A stretch of 64,000 nucleotides of DNA, taken from NCBI RefSeq assembly GCF_000003815.2, contig NC_049991.1, forward strand, positions 18,504,037-18,568,036. Direction: 5' to 3'. The stretch is from Branchiostoma floridae (taxonomy: Eukaryota; Chordata; Leptocardii; Amphioxiformes; Branchiostomatidae). Position numbers and translations under genes: made by a program. Within the stretch, counting starts at the first letter, position 1. Every line of letters begins with the position of its first letter. The notes beneath the pieces are model-generated. The model saw nothing but the letters and a program-made list of their open reading frames with translations. It did not search any database and was not told the origin of the DNA. Shown here one piece after another: positions 25,616 to 36,371 of this stretch.

Positions 25616-25662
25616 ATGGGAGAGTTGTCACTGACACTGTCAGACGAACAACTGGGCACATT
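25616..25662 (+). CDS. Candidate orphan first exon
   Basis: ATG opens a 15-codon frame (MGELSLTLSDEQLGT) that ends at a textbook donor, GTAAGTATG, in phase 2. The upstream 200 bp are GC-richer than the surroundings. The only downstream plus-strand segment with a matching quality of splice site ends at 26873 (AAAAG then GTAAGG). No family was recognised, and the partner exon is uncertain. Confidence 0.3.
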
Positions 25663-25750
25663 GTAAGTATGAACTTCTTTTATTACTTTACTTATATTTC
25701 AAGGGGCCTCCAGGGAATAATTTCATCAGGTTGGTAGAACATAGGATAAA

Positions 25751-25935
25751 AGGAGAATTCTAATTTCCACAACCAGTTTGTAATTATTTTGCTCATGTTT
25801 CGATGTCTCTCAGACACCTTCCTCAAAGCATTTAAGTTTAAAAATAAACTCCAGTTAGAAGCTCTGAGGAAGGTGTCTGAGAAAGATTAAAGTAACCAAA
25901 GTAAGTACAAACTGGTTGTGGAAAAGAATTCTCCT
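25751..25935. repeat. Foldback element with hammerhead-like arms
   Basis: The outer arms 'aggagaattct' and 'agaattctcct' and the inner 'cagacaccttcctcaaagc' and 'gctctgaggaaggtgtctg' are inverted. The left arm read on the minus strand has TTGAGGA, then a GGTGTCT/AGACATC pairable stem, then GAAAC. See the findings. Confidence 0.6.
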
Positions 25936-26689
25936 AATACATGTGTATCCTACATATCTCAGGTAGTCCTGCTAGGGAGAGAAAGCCCAAAAAGTGTGAG
26001 GGCAGGATATTAGTAGCACTGTCGATGCAGAATTCTTCCATGCACTGTATCAAATTGGCAATCAAGTCAATTTAATAGCCTGCATACATGTTGTAACGAA
26101 CAAATAATTATTATTACTATACTTGGGCTCCTTATTCTCACTGCACTGAAAAAATCTTATTCAGGGCTATAGCATTCAAGTTGTGCACTGAGAATTCACT
26201 TTAATTGAGACTGGATTTCAAATCGACGACTGGAAAACCTTCACTCAATTTTTATTTTTAGTTGATACCAGTTGTACTTCTGACCAGACTTTGTTGACAA
26301 ATGAATGGTACATGACTATTTGGAAAAAAGGAATTTTAACTATTATGCTAGGATGAAGAATGATACTTTTTTTCCAGATACATGTATATAATCTTCAGCA
26401 TTTAGCAATTAACTGAAGGAACTACCCCAAGGCTTAAGATCCTTGTAATAAGTTAGAAAGTAAAAGCAATAAATCGATCTTCAAATCAAGTTTAGGTCAG
26501 GTACCAAATGTAAAATAGGGAAGGGAACTACATGTATATTATCTTATGAAAGAATGACTGTTTCTACATTAAACCAAAATGTAAAAATAGGCTAGAAATA
26601 GTATCGTGAAGAATTCTTCTAAGACATTACATTTAAAGAATTCGAAATTAATCATAGTGTGTTCTGCACACAGCATGACTAGGGCTTAA

Positions 26690-26873
26690 TGACAGGTAGC
26701 AGTTACAGTCCCAATCACCACAGGCAGAAATTCCGTTGGTCAGACCGTAACACAAAACACCATGGCAACCAAGTTCCCAGGAACAATCAAGGCAGGGTAC
26801 TGGTCATTCATGTCACTGTGGTCTCAGTAAATGTTTGTATGTCCACTGTGAGCGCTACCGACTCAATGAAAAG
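26690..26873 (+). CDS. Candidate orphan internal exon
   Basis: It is open in one frame across its length and ends at a strong donor (AATGAAAAG then GTAAGG). A second frame reads HSCHCGLSKCLYVHCERYR over the last 80 bp, which looks like a Cys/His cluster, but it meets a stop upstream unless a weak acceptor near 26790 is used. No family can be assigned with confidence. Confidence 0.25.
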
Positions 26874-27009
26874 GTAAGGTGCTGAACAAACACTGTACAA
26901 ACAGTTGGGTCACGTACAGAACTACAACAAACATAACGGAACCTCTACTAGTGTCTCTGTCTTGTTCAACAAGACTCAGATGCTATTTTTTTGTTTTTAC
27001 ACAGTGTAA

Positions 27010-27056
27010 CATAATGTACTGTACAGCAAGTTGTTGCAATTGTACAGTACATTATG
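27010..27056. repeat. Perfect 16-bp stem hairpin
   Basis: CATAATGTACTGTACA (27010-27025) and TGTACAGTACATTATG (27041-27056) are exact inverted copies around a 15-base loop. Too short on its own for a canonical pre-miRNA. Confidence 0.8.
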
Positions 27057-27821
27057 ACATTTCAGTCTTTCTCTTAGTTAGACTTAGAATTCAAAATATA
27101 AAGGGTTGTACTAGATGTTAACTTAAAGATTGATGTTGGATCAATTTGCAGGAAAATTGAAATTACAGGGTCCAAATTCAAAGTGTCATTCTTAAATGGG
27201 CCAGGTACTGAAATTGATTAAAATTTCCTGCAATAGATGGTAAATTAGATGGCAATTTCACAGTCCCTATATGATTGATTGATGTAACCATGGTTACAGT
27301 TCCCTGGACATCATAACAAATCCTGCTAAAAATCTCGTATCTTTTTAAATTTTTAATTTAACTTTGAATTGGTCCAATCGGTCTGACCTACAGGTAGTGT
27401 TATTGAATTGACCCGCCATGTAGTCCCACTAAAAATTTTAGCCATGATTCACCATAGAAACAGCAAACACAATCATTCTCATGTAAGGTTAGGCTAAATC
27501 ATTTAAGGCTTATTTCAAGACACTTTTATACATATTTCATATACACTAAGCTGGAAGACAATGTGTCGGAACTCTGAAGTGTAAGATGGAATTACTTTGA
27601 TTCATCCCATATTGCTTTCATCAAAGCACACAACAAAATCATCAAACCACCATTCTGATCACATTTCCTTTGCAATTGTTCATCAGCAGAGAGAAACTGA
27701 TATGGTGTGAAAAAATTATGCAAAATGCATTTCAGCTCCTGTTCATGCAATCATAATGGATTTCTACAGCAAGGACTTCAGCCTTCGGTGTACACATATA
27801 CCAGCTGTTGTCACAATATAC

Positions 27822-28790
27822 AGGGCTTGAGATACCACCTGCAGAGGTGGCGGCACCATTTTGTAGTTGTGGGGGCGAAAATCACTAAATCGAGGGCCGC
27901 AGGCCCGAGGTGTCGCGCCGGAGGCGTGACCCTTCTAGGGGGGTCGGGGGGCATGCACCCCCGGAAAAATTTTGAAATCTAAACCATCTGAAACGCTATT
28001 TCCTGCAATTTGTGGGGCAAATTTTGCTGCCAGACCAAGCTAACTTCAATGCCATTTCTATAAAAAATACACATAGTTTTAGCTTGTTATTGAGGGTGAC
28101 ACCCCAACATATTTTCACCATTTCGAGCGGCGAAGGCACGAGCCGTTGAAAGGTAGGTTTTGAGAAATTTTGAAATCTAGACTCTCTGAAATGCCATTTA
28201 CTGCATTTTGAGCGAAACAAATTTTGCTGACAGATTAAGCTGAAGTTAATGACACTTTTGGTAGAGAAAACGATTTTTGAGGGCGACAACCCACGCTCCA
28301 ACATATTTTGCACTACGTCGTCGTGAGCACCAAAGACGCAAGCCGTCACAAGGAAAGGTCTGGAGAAATTTGAAATCAGGACACTTAAAATGCCATTTCC
28401 TGCATTTGAGGGGAACATTTTGCTTGTAAACAAAGCTAAGTTTGATAATGAAATTTCTATTAGTAAAAAGGGTCGTGGGGATGCTCCGGCATCATCTTCC
28501 CACCATGTCTATTGCCAAAGGCGCGAGTCCTTGCAATGGAGGTTCCTTTGAAATTTTGAAATCTGGACCCTCTGAAACGTCATTTCCTGCATTTTCAGAG
28601 GCAAGTTTTGCCAGTAGACTAGCAAGATTTGATGAAATTTCCATTAGTGAAAATATACACAAGGGTTTCAGCTTGATTTTGTGTGTTTCAGCTTATTTTA
28701 TCGCCCCCACGACTTTTTTTTTGTGGGGGCGATCGCCCCCACTGCCCCCACGGTGCCGCCGCCACTGACCTGGCAGTGCATAGCAAACTA
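27822..28790. repeat. Composite repeat with ~180-200-bp internal units
   Basis: The phrase 'ttgaaatctggaccctctga' and variants, then 'cctgcatttt' and 'ttttgctggtagac', recurs about every 190 bp (27975, 28165, 28370, 28550). The ends carry G-rich blocks 'gtgggggcgaaaatc' on the left and the inverted 'gatcgcccccac' on the right, beside 'ggtggcggcacc' and 'ggtgccgccgcc'. It may be an element with long GC-rich inverted ends. Confidence 0.6.
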
Positions 28791-28799
28791 GGTAAAATT

Positions 28800-29920
28800 G
28801 GACTTGTATAAGTAACATGTGAACCTGCCTGCAACTAACCTGCACTGGTCTAACGTAAAACCAGCTGGCAACACCTAGTCCATGGGTATCAAGTCGGATA
28901 GTAGTGCTTAAAAATGTTCATTGTGGTACCATTTTGAACCTTCTAATTTGCTCTGTTCAAGGATGCTAACTTGAAGAATGCAAGAAAATTTGGGACCTGC
29001 TTTTTGTACATGTACATTACCACTACCAGGGTGTTGAAGACTGGTTTATTATGGACAGTACAGTCACACACTAGTAAGGTACAGGTAAACATAAAATATA
29101 CCTTCACACTAATCACAGCCTCGGTTTTTTAAGTGACATTTTGATCCCGGAATTTAGATTAAAAATTGATGCTGTATTACCGATGGTACCATTTTTCCTG
29201 GTTACCAATACTAGTATTACTAGCAAAATGACATTGGCAATTGCGAAATACTTGACCGACAATATTATGTCCACATTGAAGACAGTAACTGACTGCAGTC
29301 TAGTTCAGGTGTTTTCACAACAAACACAAGTAAATTGCACACAACAGTGCCACTGCTAAGGGTGACACCTGTTGTACATTATCTAGTGCTAGTACTGGCA
29401 TTTAAGAAGGGCAATATAATATGGGAATGGACTATGAGTATGACTATGAGGGTCACATGGGGTTTGTTAGAAAGCACTGATTTCTTTCTTCCTTTCTCTT
29501 TCCTTTTAGTTCTTTTTTAAAATGTTGTCTTCCTCTTAATAGGAATGTTTCCTTTTTGTGTGTCTAGCTGGCTACATGCATGCAGTACCCATTACCAATG
29601 ATAGGTGGCACTGTTGCAAAAGAGGTCAAAATCTTTATTTTGCCAACTGAGCACAATTCCGTTTACACTATGAAGCTATCCCAGGCACGTCTTATGAATC
29701 ATATTTGATAGCAGTTGGCTGTCACTTTTTAATACAGTTACAGTACTTGTATTTGTATAAAATGAGTTATGTTTAATTTCTACCGTCCTAAATGGCCCAT
29801 TTGAATAGCATGTGTAGTTTAATTCTAGTAGCTTAGCAGAGTCTAAGAGACAGACACAGGGTTGTAGACAGCCTGAAATCATTTTCCGTCTCCTCGATTT
29901 TGAATCCTATCAAGTACATA
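28800..29920. other. Stretch without a recognised gene
   Basis: AT-rich sequence with only short unsupported ORFs. Confidence 0.45.
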
Positions 29921-29924
29921 AGGC

Positions 29925-30085
29925 GCACAACGTTCCTAGGGGGGTCCGGGCATGTTCCCTGGAAAATTTGGAAATCTCACCTAAGTATATAAGGGTCTTG
30001 AAATCAATTTCCTGCATTTTGAGGTGTAAATTTTGCTGGTAGACAGAGCTGTTCAATGGCATCTGTTTTGGTGAAAAATTACACA
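29925..30085. repeat. Fragment of the 27.8-28.8 kb repeat
   Basis: It contains 'ggggggtccgggcatgttcc', then 'ggaaatctcac' and 'tttcctgcattttgagg', in the order seen in the larger copy. Confidence 0.55.
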
Positions 30086-30112
30086 AGGGAGATAGTTTTA
30101 TTATATCTTTAA

Positions 30113-30663
30113 AGGCGCCCAGAGCAGTTTTTAGTGCATTAAAATTGGGGATATTCTGGATGAGACAATCGGTACGGTATTGACATTCACTTCACCATTC
30201 TAGCACATTTGTGTCATTATTTCGTACTTTCAGCGTTTAAAAGGACGCACAAACATGCCTCAAATGGACCCCTTTGATTTATTATATCCTACAATAAATC
30301 AGCACTGGATCGAGCCACTAACGGTTTCCCGTCGGTACTTTTCAGAGATTTTTCGAACACATGAGGTCACCGAGAAAATTGAATCTGATTCGCCCGTTCG
30401 GAAATCGAAACTTTATTCGAACAAGTGACGACATCTCCGGAAGCGTTCGGGATTCATCGGCCATGTTCGCGTGCGTTCCACAAATTTGAAATAATGGCAC
30501 GTGCAGCGCTCAGATTTTTAATGAGTTCTCACCAATCAACGACGTATCATCTTTGCTCAATAAAGGTCGATATGCAATGAGATAGTGTTATTCAAGCTTA
30601 CTGTGTGTAAAAATGACTTGAAAATTAAATTTGAAAAGACTAAAAAAACTGCTCTGGGCGCCT
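30113..30663. mobile_element. 551-bp TTAA-flanked MITE
   Basis: Both ends carry AGGCGCCCAGAGCAGTTTTT as an inverted repeat (the right copy has one extra A), flanked by TTAA at 30109-30112 and 30664-30667. TTAA insertion is a feature of piggyBac and Kolobok families. There is no transposase ORF inside. Confidence 0.8.
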
Positions 30664-30800
30664 TTAATACATATCAATTTTTGTCCGTCAAGAGAACAGA
30701 ATGGGCAAAATGTTTTTTTCCGTCCCCAGCTGCAAAATTCCTGGGGTCTGGTATCCAGGCTATGATCACGCTTTCATGGTAACATTAGAGTGCACTTTAA

Positions 30801-33190
30801 CCCTCTCAGCACGAGAAGCCACTATCGTGGCTTTCCCATAGGACGCGAGAAGCCACGATCGTGGCTTCAGGTTTAATTCCGGCGGGAAATTCAAACTGAC
30901 TACTGTGAAATGGGAAATTTGGCAGAGTCTGCCAATCAGGATGCTTGTATCTTTGACCAACCAGAAGGGATGTAGCATTTGAGTCCTGTTTCTGAGGCCT
31001 CCAGCGTGTGTTTTGGCTTCAGTTTTCTACAGGTTTATTTAGTAAATTTAGCAGAAATGGAGACAATTTGGTGGATAATTTTGTTGGTGGCTTACAGGAG
31101 TGATGACAGGGAAATCCTTGAGGGACAGCAAGGCAAACACCCAGCTGTTTTTGTTGAGATCAAATGAGCTGATATCACCGTGTCTAATGAGTTCTACATG
31201 CATGCTTCCTTGTTGTTTTTCTTGGGGCATGAGGAGGACCAGGTCAGGTCAGAAAGGTCACTGGTCTCAATTGACATTTTAGATACTCTGATACCTGTTT
31301 CTCTACCCAAGTCATAAGTAATAGGATTTATTTGACTCCCTGATATGTGGAGAACATCCAGAAAAATAATTTGCCATTTAGCACAAGGTATATTCATTAT
31401 TTTAATAGTACAGTGGATTCCAATTATTCGTATTACGCCTTTTTGGATAATTCGGGTAATTGCATAGAATTGCGAAATCCCAAACCATTTGCCATTCATT
31501 CTATTGTATAAGGCTTCGCAGAATTGGATAACCCCCGGTCTCAAACTTCGGGTTTTTGGATAGAATTACGTCAAATTATAGCGAATAAAATGGGAAAATA
31601 TACGCTAAAACTTACAAAATGAGGCCAAAATCAACCAACAACTGTATGTATGAAGCCATAAAATCATGAAAAGGACCGTAAGATAGGTAGATTCCACAGA
31701 AAATCTTGCCGATACCGCTGTGGAAGCGCGCGATTTGAACATGGTTAGGCGCCATTTTGATAGGTTGCCGCAAGGCATGATGGGAGGACGTCATGGGAAC
31801 GTCAACACGCTTTTGAGTTCATATTTCCCCTTCAGACAACGTCTGAACTTGGTTTACCCTACAAAATGTGTTTTTACATATCCACTGTCTCATTATTGAG
31901 CTGATATCGGCTGCACTACGTAGATTTTTACAGCGCACGTAACGCAACAGGGTCAATGAACTGTGATGTTGCAATCAGCCGCATTGAATGGCGGGATATC
32001 TCAAGCCACGCTGCGACGCCATTTTAAAAATGTTTTGAAAGTGAAATTTTCCGTCTATAACCGCGAAAGACGGCGTTGAGTTTAAAATTTCAGCGTAATT
32101 TGTGGACACAAGATGTAAATAAGAAGGTGAAGAGTTTATCTCTCCAATACCTACCGTCATTTTGCTCAAAATTACGAAATCAACATAATTTTTTCCGGCA
32201 TACAATCGGAGTTGTGTTTGTCTTTGTTGTGGTTCAATTAGTTACGCTCTCGGCAGTGCGAGTCAAGCGTATTTTTCTACATGTTCATTTAGCCACCGAC
32301 TTAAAAATCTTTATTAGATTTATCATCGCACGTAAATTGTATAATATCGGAACGTATAATTATGTAAAGCTTGTAACTGGAATCTGTTCGATCTTTTGCT
32401 GGCTATTTAGTGATGTTGTAGATTCAAACAGTTGACGTTCCATTTCGTTCAAAACAGTACTGTAGGTTATTAATAACTACTGCTTAGACTACTACTGCTC
32501 TAGATCAACAAATGTCTGATTCAAAAGTTTTGTAAATGAAGTTCCGTATCGTATGTGTGGTGTTTGCGTCTTGCGTAGTAGTAATCCTATATTCGCCCCC
32601 CTCCCGGCTCCCTTCGGGGCGTTAGTGGCCCAACTTCGGACTGTTGGATACTTCGGACTATTGGATAAAATGCGCTGACAAATGAGCTATCCAAATAAGC
32701 GAATTCCACTGTACAACTACAGGTGTGGGGAGGGGGGCACAACTGTTTATTGGGGTGAATATTTGTTTATCAACACTGAACTTATTTGAAATCATGCGTT
32801 CATTTTTAGTTTTTGGTCATTCTAACAGCATACCAGCATTGTGTATGTATAATTGAGTATTTCTACATAGTTTTATGATAAATGACACAGAAAACTCAGT
32901 CCCTAGCCAAATGTTTTCTTTTGTGAAGCTTTTTTTGGGAGTGTTGCAAATGTGTTTTTGAGCGGTTTCCATGACGATTGCTGTCCTCAGATTGATGGTA
33001 TGATATTTATTTTGCTTGTTTTGGAAAGGCCATTCTGTGAGCTTTCCAGCAATATATAGTTTTCCTAGTCTACTCCTTACATAACAGCTGTAATAATAAT
33101 ACACAAAAAGTACTAATTGACACCTGTATAGACTGAAATTATATGTCGTATATGGTATACAGGAAAAAATTTTATGACGTGTTGAGAGGG
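30801..33190. mobile_element. piggyBac-like non-autonomous element, 2.39 kb with nested insertion
   Basis: The left end CCCTCTCAGCACG is inverted at the right (CGTGTTGAGAGGG) with one mismatch, and TTAA flanks both sides (30797-30800, 33191-33194). A 20-bp perfect palindrome GAAGCCACGATCGTGGCTTC lies at 30849-30868 near the left end. Removing the nested 1.3-kb element leaves about 1.09 kb. No piggyBac transposase motif was found in the remaining ORFs. Confidence 0.7.
31411..32711. mobile_element. pogo/Tigger-like non-autonomous element, 1301 bp
   Basis: The left end CAGTGGATTCCAATTATTCG pairs with the right end CGAATTCCACTG as an imperfect inverted repeat, with TA on both sides (31409-31410, 32712-32713). 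The CAGTGGAwTCC start is usual for pogo/Tigger elements. The largest ORF (32076-32435 +) lacks any DDE or DNA-binding pattern, so it is probably a deletion derivative. It is nested in the piggyBac-like element. Confidence 0.7.
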
Positions 33191-33324
33191 TTAACTTTAA
33201 AGTAAGCAGAGCGCATTGTAGTACAAAATTTGAATACTGAATTCAGACGTTGTATAATTAATGTTACAATTGCATTTGAGGACACCAATTTGAAAACCTC
33301 GTTTTCTACAGTGGGTATGACGAA

Positions 33325-33458
33325 AATGAAATACAACACGGTATATTCCGCATCACCAGCCCACCAGCGGGTCGGATCACCCTTCAGCCATCGGGCTATC
33401 CTACCCATGGTTGGGCTGGTACTGGGGGATAGGGAATACACTGAGTTGCATTCTATAC
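33325..33458. mobile_element. Hairpin MITE, second copy
   Basis: 'gaaatacaacacggtatatt' at the left is inverted at the right as 'aatacactgagttgcattct'. The centre contains 'ccagcccacc' and an inverted 'gggctggtac' pair. Same family as 17213-17294. Confidence 0.6.
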
Positions 33459-33816
33459 ATACATTATGTTATACCATGGAGGTTTTTTTAACATCATTGG
33501 TTATACATATAAGATAGCGTTACACTCCTTGATTCTACCATTCAAAGTAAAGTAATGTATAAGTTGCAAAAATCATGATCTTTAGATGCACGTAAGGCAA
33601 ACCTCCACATCAAGGTGATACAAATGGCTTCAAGATGATTCTATTTGTCTGATTATTCATGATGTCTTTTCAACTAACTTTTAGTGTTAGCCAGCAGCTA
33701 ACTGGTCTGGACAGCCCCCCTCCCACAACTCAACAGGTTGGACACCAAATAAAAACACGCAGAGACTAATTATTGAAAAAAATCCCTTGTAAAAAGTATC
33801 TAGAACTCTTCCTGAC

Positions 33817-33918
33817 CTTGTTGAGTGCCCTCTGCTTCTCCTCTAGAAGCATAAGAAGGGACAAACGCGACCCTTCGTAGGTCGATCCAGTCTCGTCCTT
33901 TTCTTTTTCGTCCGCCAT
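33817..33918 (-). CDS. Candidate alternative first exon of TEX47 (or first exon of a lost paralogue)
   Basis: A minus-strand ATG opens 34 codons beginning MADEKEKDE and containing SRLSLLMLLEEKQRALNK, ending at donor CAAG/GTCAGG in phase 0. The TEX47 exon 1 at 23404 begins MADGKEKDE and also leaves in phase 0, so both fit the same exon-2 acceptor at 21560. Joined to exon 2 this would give a 248-aa protein. No other downstream exon 2 was found between 33.8 and 23.4 kb. The start lies 206 bp from the GPANK1 start on the other strand. The splice itself is not proven. Confidence 0.6.
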
Positions 33919-34124
33919 CTTTGATTTACAGTTTTGTTGTCATGGTGACGGCATATTTATATCATAGAATCGGTTTGATTTGATGATTAATGACATTTTT
34001 ATTAAGCATTTTATGTATGAAAGCTTCTTAATGGCACAGATTTTTGCCATAAGTGTAGAATAGTTGAAAATAATTGTCTGAGATTTAGTTTTTACCCATG
34101 ATCCTTTGCGCACACAGGCCCAAG
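33919..34124. promoter_or_regulatory. Probable bidirectional promoter, GPANK1 / 33.9-kb first exon
   Basis: Two good start codons point away from each other across 206 bp (ATGGCGGAC on minus, ATGGCTGCC on plus). Both start codons have favourable contexts. No TATA box was recognised. The inference rests on geometry only. Confidence 0.45.
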
Positions 34125-35246
34125 ATGGCTGCCTTTCGGGAACCTCTGCCGAAGAACCACAGACTTATTCTCTTCCAGCGAGCGAGATCGGACGATTCGG
34201 CACGGTTTATCGAGGAGAAAAAGAAGAGGAAAGGTCCTGAAAGCGTTGAAGCTCTTACAGGAGACGAAGCGAAGTCGTTTTACGAGGATATCATCGCGTC
34301 TTCTTCCCTTGCAGACGACGAGTCTGCGTCCAATCCTGGTGCTTGCGTCGTCAAAACGTCGCATTCGTCGTCGCAGCGTCATCACAAACGTCGCAAACAG
34401 AGCTCGAGGCATCATGAGAACACTTCGAAAGGCAAAGAACCAGTCACCTTCACAACGGTGTCTGCTTTTCTTCGCTTCGCTCAAAACGGTGACTTGGAAG
34501 GTGTAGAAAAATGCTTGTCGCTAGGCGGCGTTGATGTGAACGCCAAGGACGCTTTCAACTGGACCGCCTTGATGTGCGGTTCATTCGCAGGGCACCAAAG
34601 TGTCGTACGGTGTCTCCTTGAGCATGGCGCTGAATGGAGAGAACGAACAGACTCTAGGGGAAGAAATGCTCTCGATTTAGCGAGGAAAGCAGGCCATCGG
34701 GACATCGTAGATCTATTCCAAGAGTTCTCGAACAATGGTGGTTTTCTGGACAACGCCGCCGTTGCCATGGACGCTCAAGGTGGAACAAATCATGACGAAA
34801 ATGGCTATTTCTGCGAAGTTTGTCAACAGGAGTTTAAAGAAACTTCCCAGGAAGACCACGAGCATTCGACCGTGCATCTGTTCAACTGCAAGCACGCTCC
34901 ATCTTCAACGATGTACTTTCTGCCCGAGAGTAACAGGGGGTTTCAGATGATGTTACGGGAAGGGTGGGACAAAGAAGAAGGGTTGGGGAGAGACGGTCGG
35001 AAGGGACAGAAATTCCCTGTTAAAACTGTGCTAAAGAGGGACAGAACTGGGCTGGGGGCTAGACAAGATTACAAGGCAAAAGTGACACATTTCTCTTCCC
35101 GTGATACAAAGGCGGTGAAGAGACCACGGGAAGCGGAGAAGAAGATGAGAAAGGGAACGTTGTCCAGAAGAGAAAGGGCCGCAAAGGAGAGAAAAGAGAA
35201 GCAGTGGGAAAGAAATTTTAGGGCCTCATTTAACACGGATTTCTGA
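34125..35246 (+). CDS. GPANK1: GPANK1, G-patch and ankyrin-repeat protein, intronless, 373 aa
   Basis: The ORF has, in order, a basic Ser/His/Lys-rich N-terminal part, ankyrin repeats at about 109-201 (FAQNGDLEGVEKCL, then NAKDAFNWTALMCGSFAGH), a zinc-finger-like CEVC...HEHSTVH at about 230-251, and a G-patch-like segment at about 271-322 (GFQMMLREGWDKEEGLG ... GLGARQDYKAKVTHF). It ends in a basic tail with WERNFRASFNTDF. This order and the tail match the GPANK1 family, whose human member has a similar length (about 356 aa) and lies in the MHC III region. G-patch proteins often activate DEAH RNA helicases, but the role of this one is not established. An ATG at 34098 would add nine residues; 34125 is chosen for its stronger context (AAGATGG). 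Confidence 0.92.
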   Translation: MAAFREPLPKNHRLILFQRARSDDSARFIEEKKKRKGPESVEALTGDEAKSFYEDIIASSSLADDESASNPGACVVKTSHSSSQRHHKRRKQSSRHHENTSKGKEPVTFTTVSAFLRFAQNGDLEGVEKCLSLGGVDVNAKDAFNWTALMCGSFAGHQSVVRCLLEHGAEWRERTDSRGRNALDLARKAGHRDIVDLFQEFSNNGGFLDNAAVAMDAQGGTNHDENGYFCEVCQQEFKETSQEDHEHSTVHLFNCKHAPSSTMYFLPESNRGFQMMLREGWDKEEGLGRDGRKGQKFPVKTVLKRDRTGLGARQDYKAKVTHFSSRDTKAVKRPREAEKKMRKGTLSRRERAAKERKEKQWERNFRASFNTDF

Positions 35247-35382
35247 TGAAACATTACTGCAAGTCATATCCAAACATTGATTTTACTTTGTATCAAAAAC
35301 CATATGTTTACATTTGTAAAAGAGGAATACAGGGATACAGTCGTGATTAACGGCCGTTTTACCAAGTGATGACGCAAATGAA

Positions 35383-35388
35383 ATTAAA
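35383..35388 (+). terminator. GPANK1: Poly(A) signal (ATTAAA) of GPANK1
   Basis: ATTAAA lies 137 bp after the stop codon, followed about 20-45 bp later by a T/G-rich stretch (ttgtctcttttgtatgtttg) suitable as a downstream element. Confidence 0.55.
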
Positions 35389-35419
35389 CACTGCATTACA
35401 TGGATCTTGTCTCTTTTGT

Positions 35420-36245
35420 ATGTTTGCCTCTTTGATTCAAGCTTTGTTGTAGCTAGCACACGTATTTACCGGGTTTCCATTGATGAAGACAAAGACCATG
35501 ACTCTAACAAGGTTGGAGAAATATTTTTTCGAGGAGAAAAAGCAACTCTAGACAGACAATATCTAGCACTATTTTGGACGTACTTCACTGAAACAAAATT
35601 AGATTTGCCTAGTTATATTTGGTAGAGACTACCAATGAAATCTCTAAAGATACCTTGAGAGGGAAGGTGGTAAAGACTAAAGTAAAAAGCGCTAAGTACA
35701 GCCTTATATTGGTTTGATCGCTATTTGACCTGTGCGTGATTGAAGATGAATATCAAATATATATTTCTGACCCAAGAATAAGCCATGCGGCATGCAGTTT
35801 CGCAATGATGTTCATACTGCATTGGTAGAGCGAATCATACAAGAATTGAGTTTGATAAGGGCCAGAAAAACCTAAGCAAAAACCTGAAAACCATAGTACG
35901 AAAGCGAAAAGTACAAATAGCAAGAGGGAAGCAGTCCACAGACAGTTAGTTGGCCCGGAGATGGTATCCAGGTAGTCAGTCTTTGAAGGGTGAACCCCAG
36001 GTAAAGGACACATTTTTTCTCTGGTATAGGAGTGATGAATTCGAAGATGTTCAAGAATGTTTCCAACTTGTCATTCTTATTTCTATTTCTACATAAACCA
36101 TTAAAGTTAGGGTCTCTTTTATGTGACAACAAATTACTAGTACATTGACGACCGAAGTCTTAACAACGGGAATCCCTGCCTGCCACCCTAACTCTTTCTC
36201 AGGCACCGTAACTTCTGAACCACAACATCTTTCACTAGGCCTTAC
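35420..36245. other. Intergenic stretch without a recognised gene
   Basis: Only short unsupported ORFs on both strands. No repeat family was recognised. Confidence 0.4.
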
Positions 36246-36371
36246 CTTCTCCGGTAGATACTGCTGTCTAATTCTCTCCTTGGCCGACAGCAAAGATAGC
36301 CTGTCCACCGTGGAAAGGTCGGGAGTTGCTCCATCTATTTGCGAAAACATTGACAACTTCGACATCGCCAT
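36246..36371 (-). CDS. Second candidate alternative first exon (orphan)
   Basis: A minus-strand ATG in good context (AATCATGG) opens 42 codons containing DLSTVDRLSLLSAKERIRQQ, ending GAGAAG at a perfect donor GTAAGG in phase 0. The motif RLSLL followed by a charged helix resembles the 33.9-kb exon (SRLSLLMLLEEKQ). No other host gene for it exists on the minus strand before TEX47. It may be a distal TEX47 first exon reading over GPANK1, or the head of a gene whose other exons were lost. Confidence 0.5.

Noticed and set aside
26780..26873. piggyBac C-terminal zinc-finger relic
   Set aside because: The Cys/His spacing is only loosely similar and the needed frame has a stop upstream.
32076..32435. 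119-codon ORF inside the pogo-like element as a transposase
   Set aside because: No DDE or helix-turn-helix pattern; hydrophobic and probably fortuitous.
34092..34484. 130-codon minus-strand ORF antisense to GPANK1
   Set aside because: It overlaps the clearly coding plus frame, has no domain, and its Arg-rich content follows from the opposite frame.
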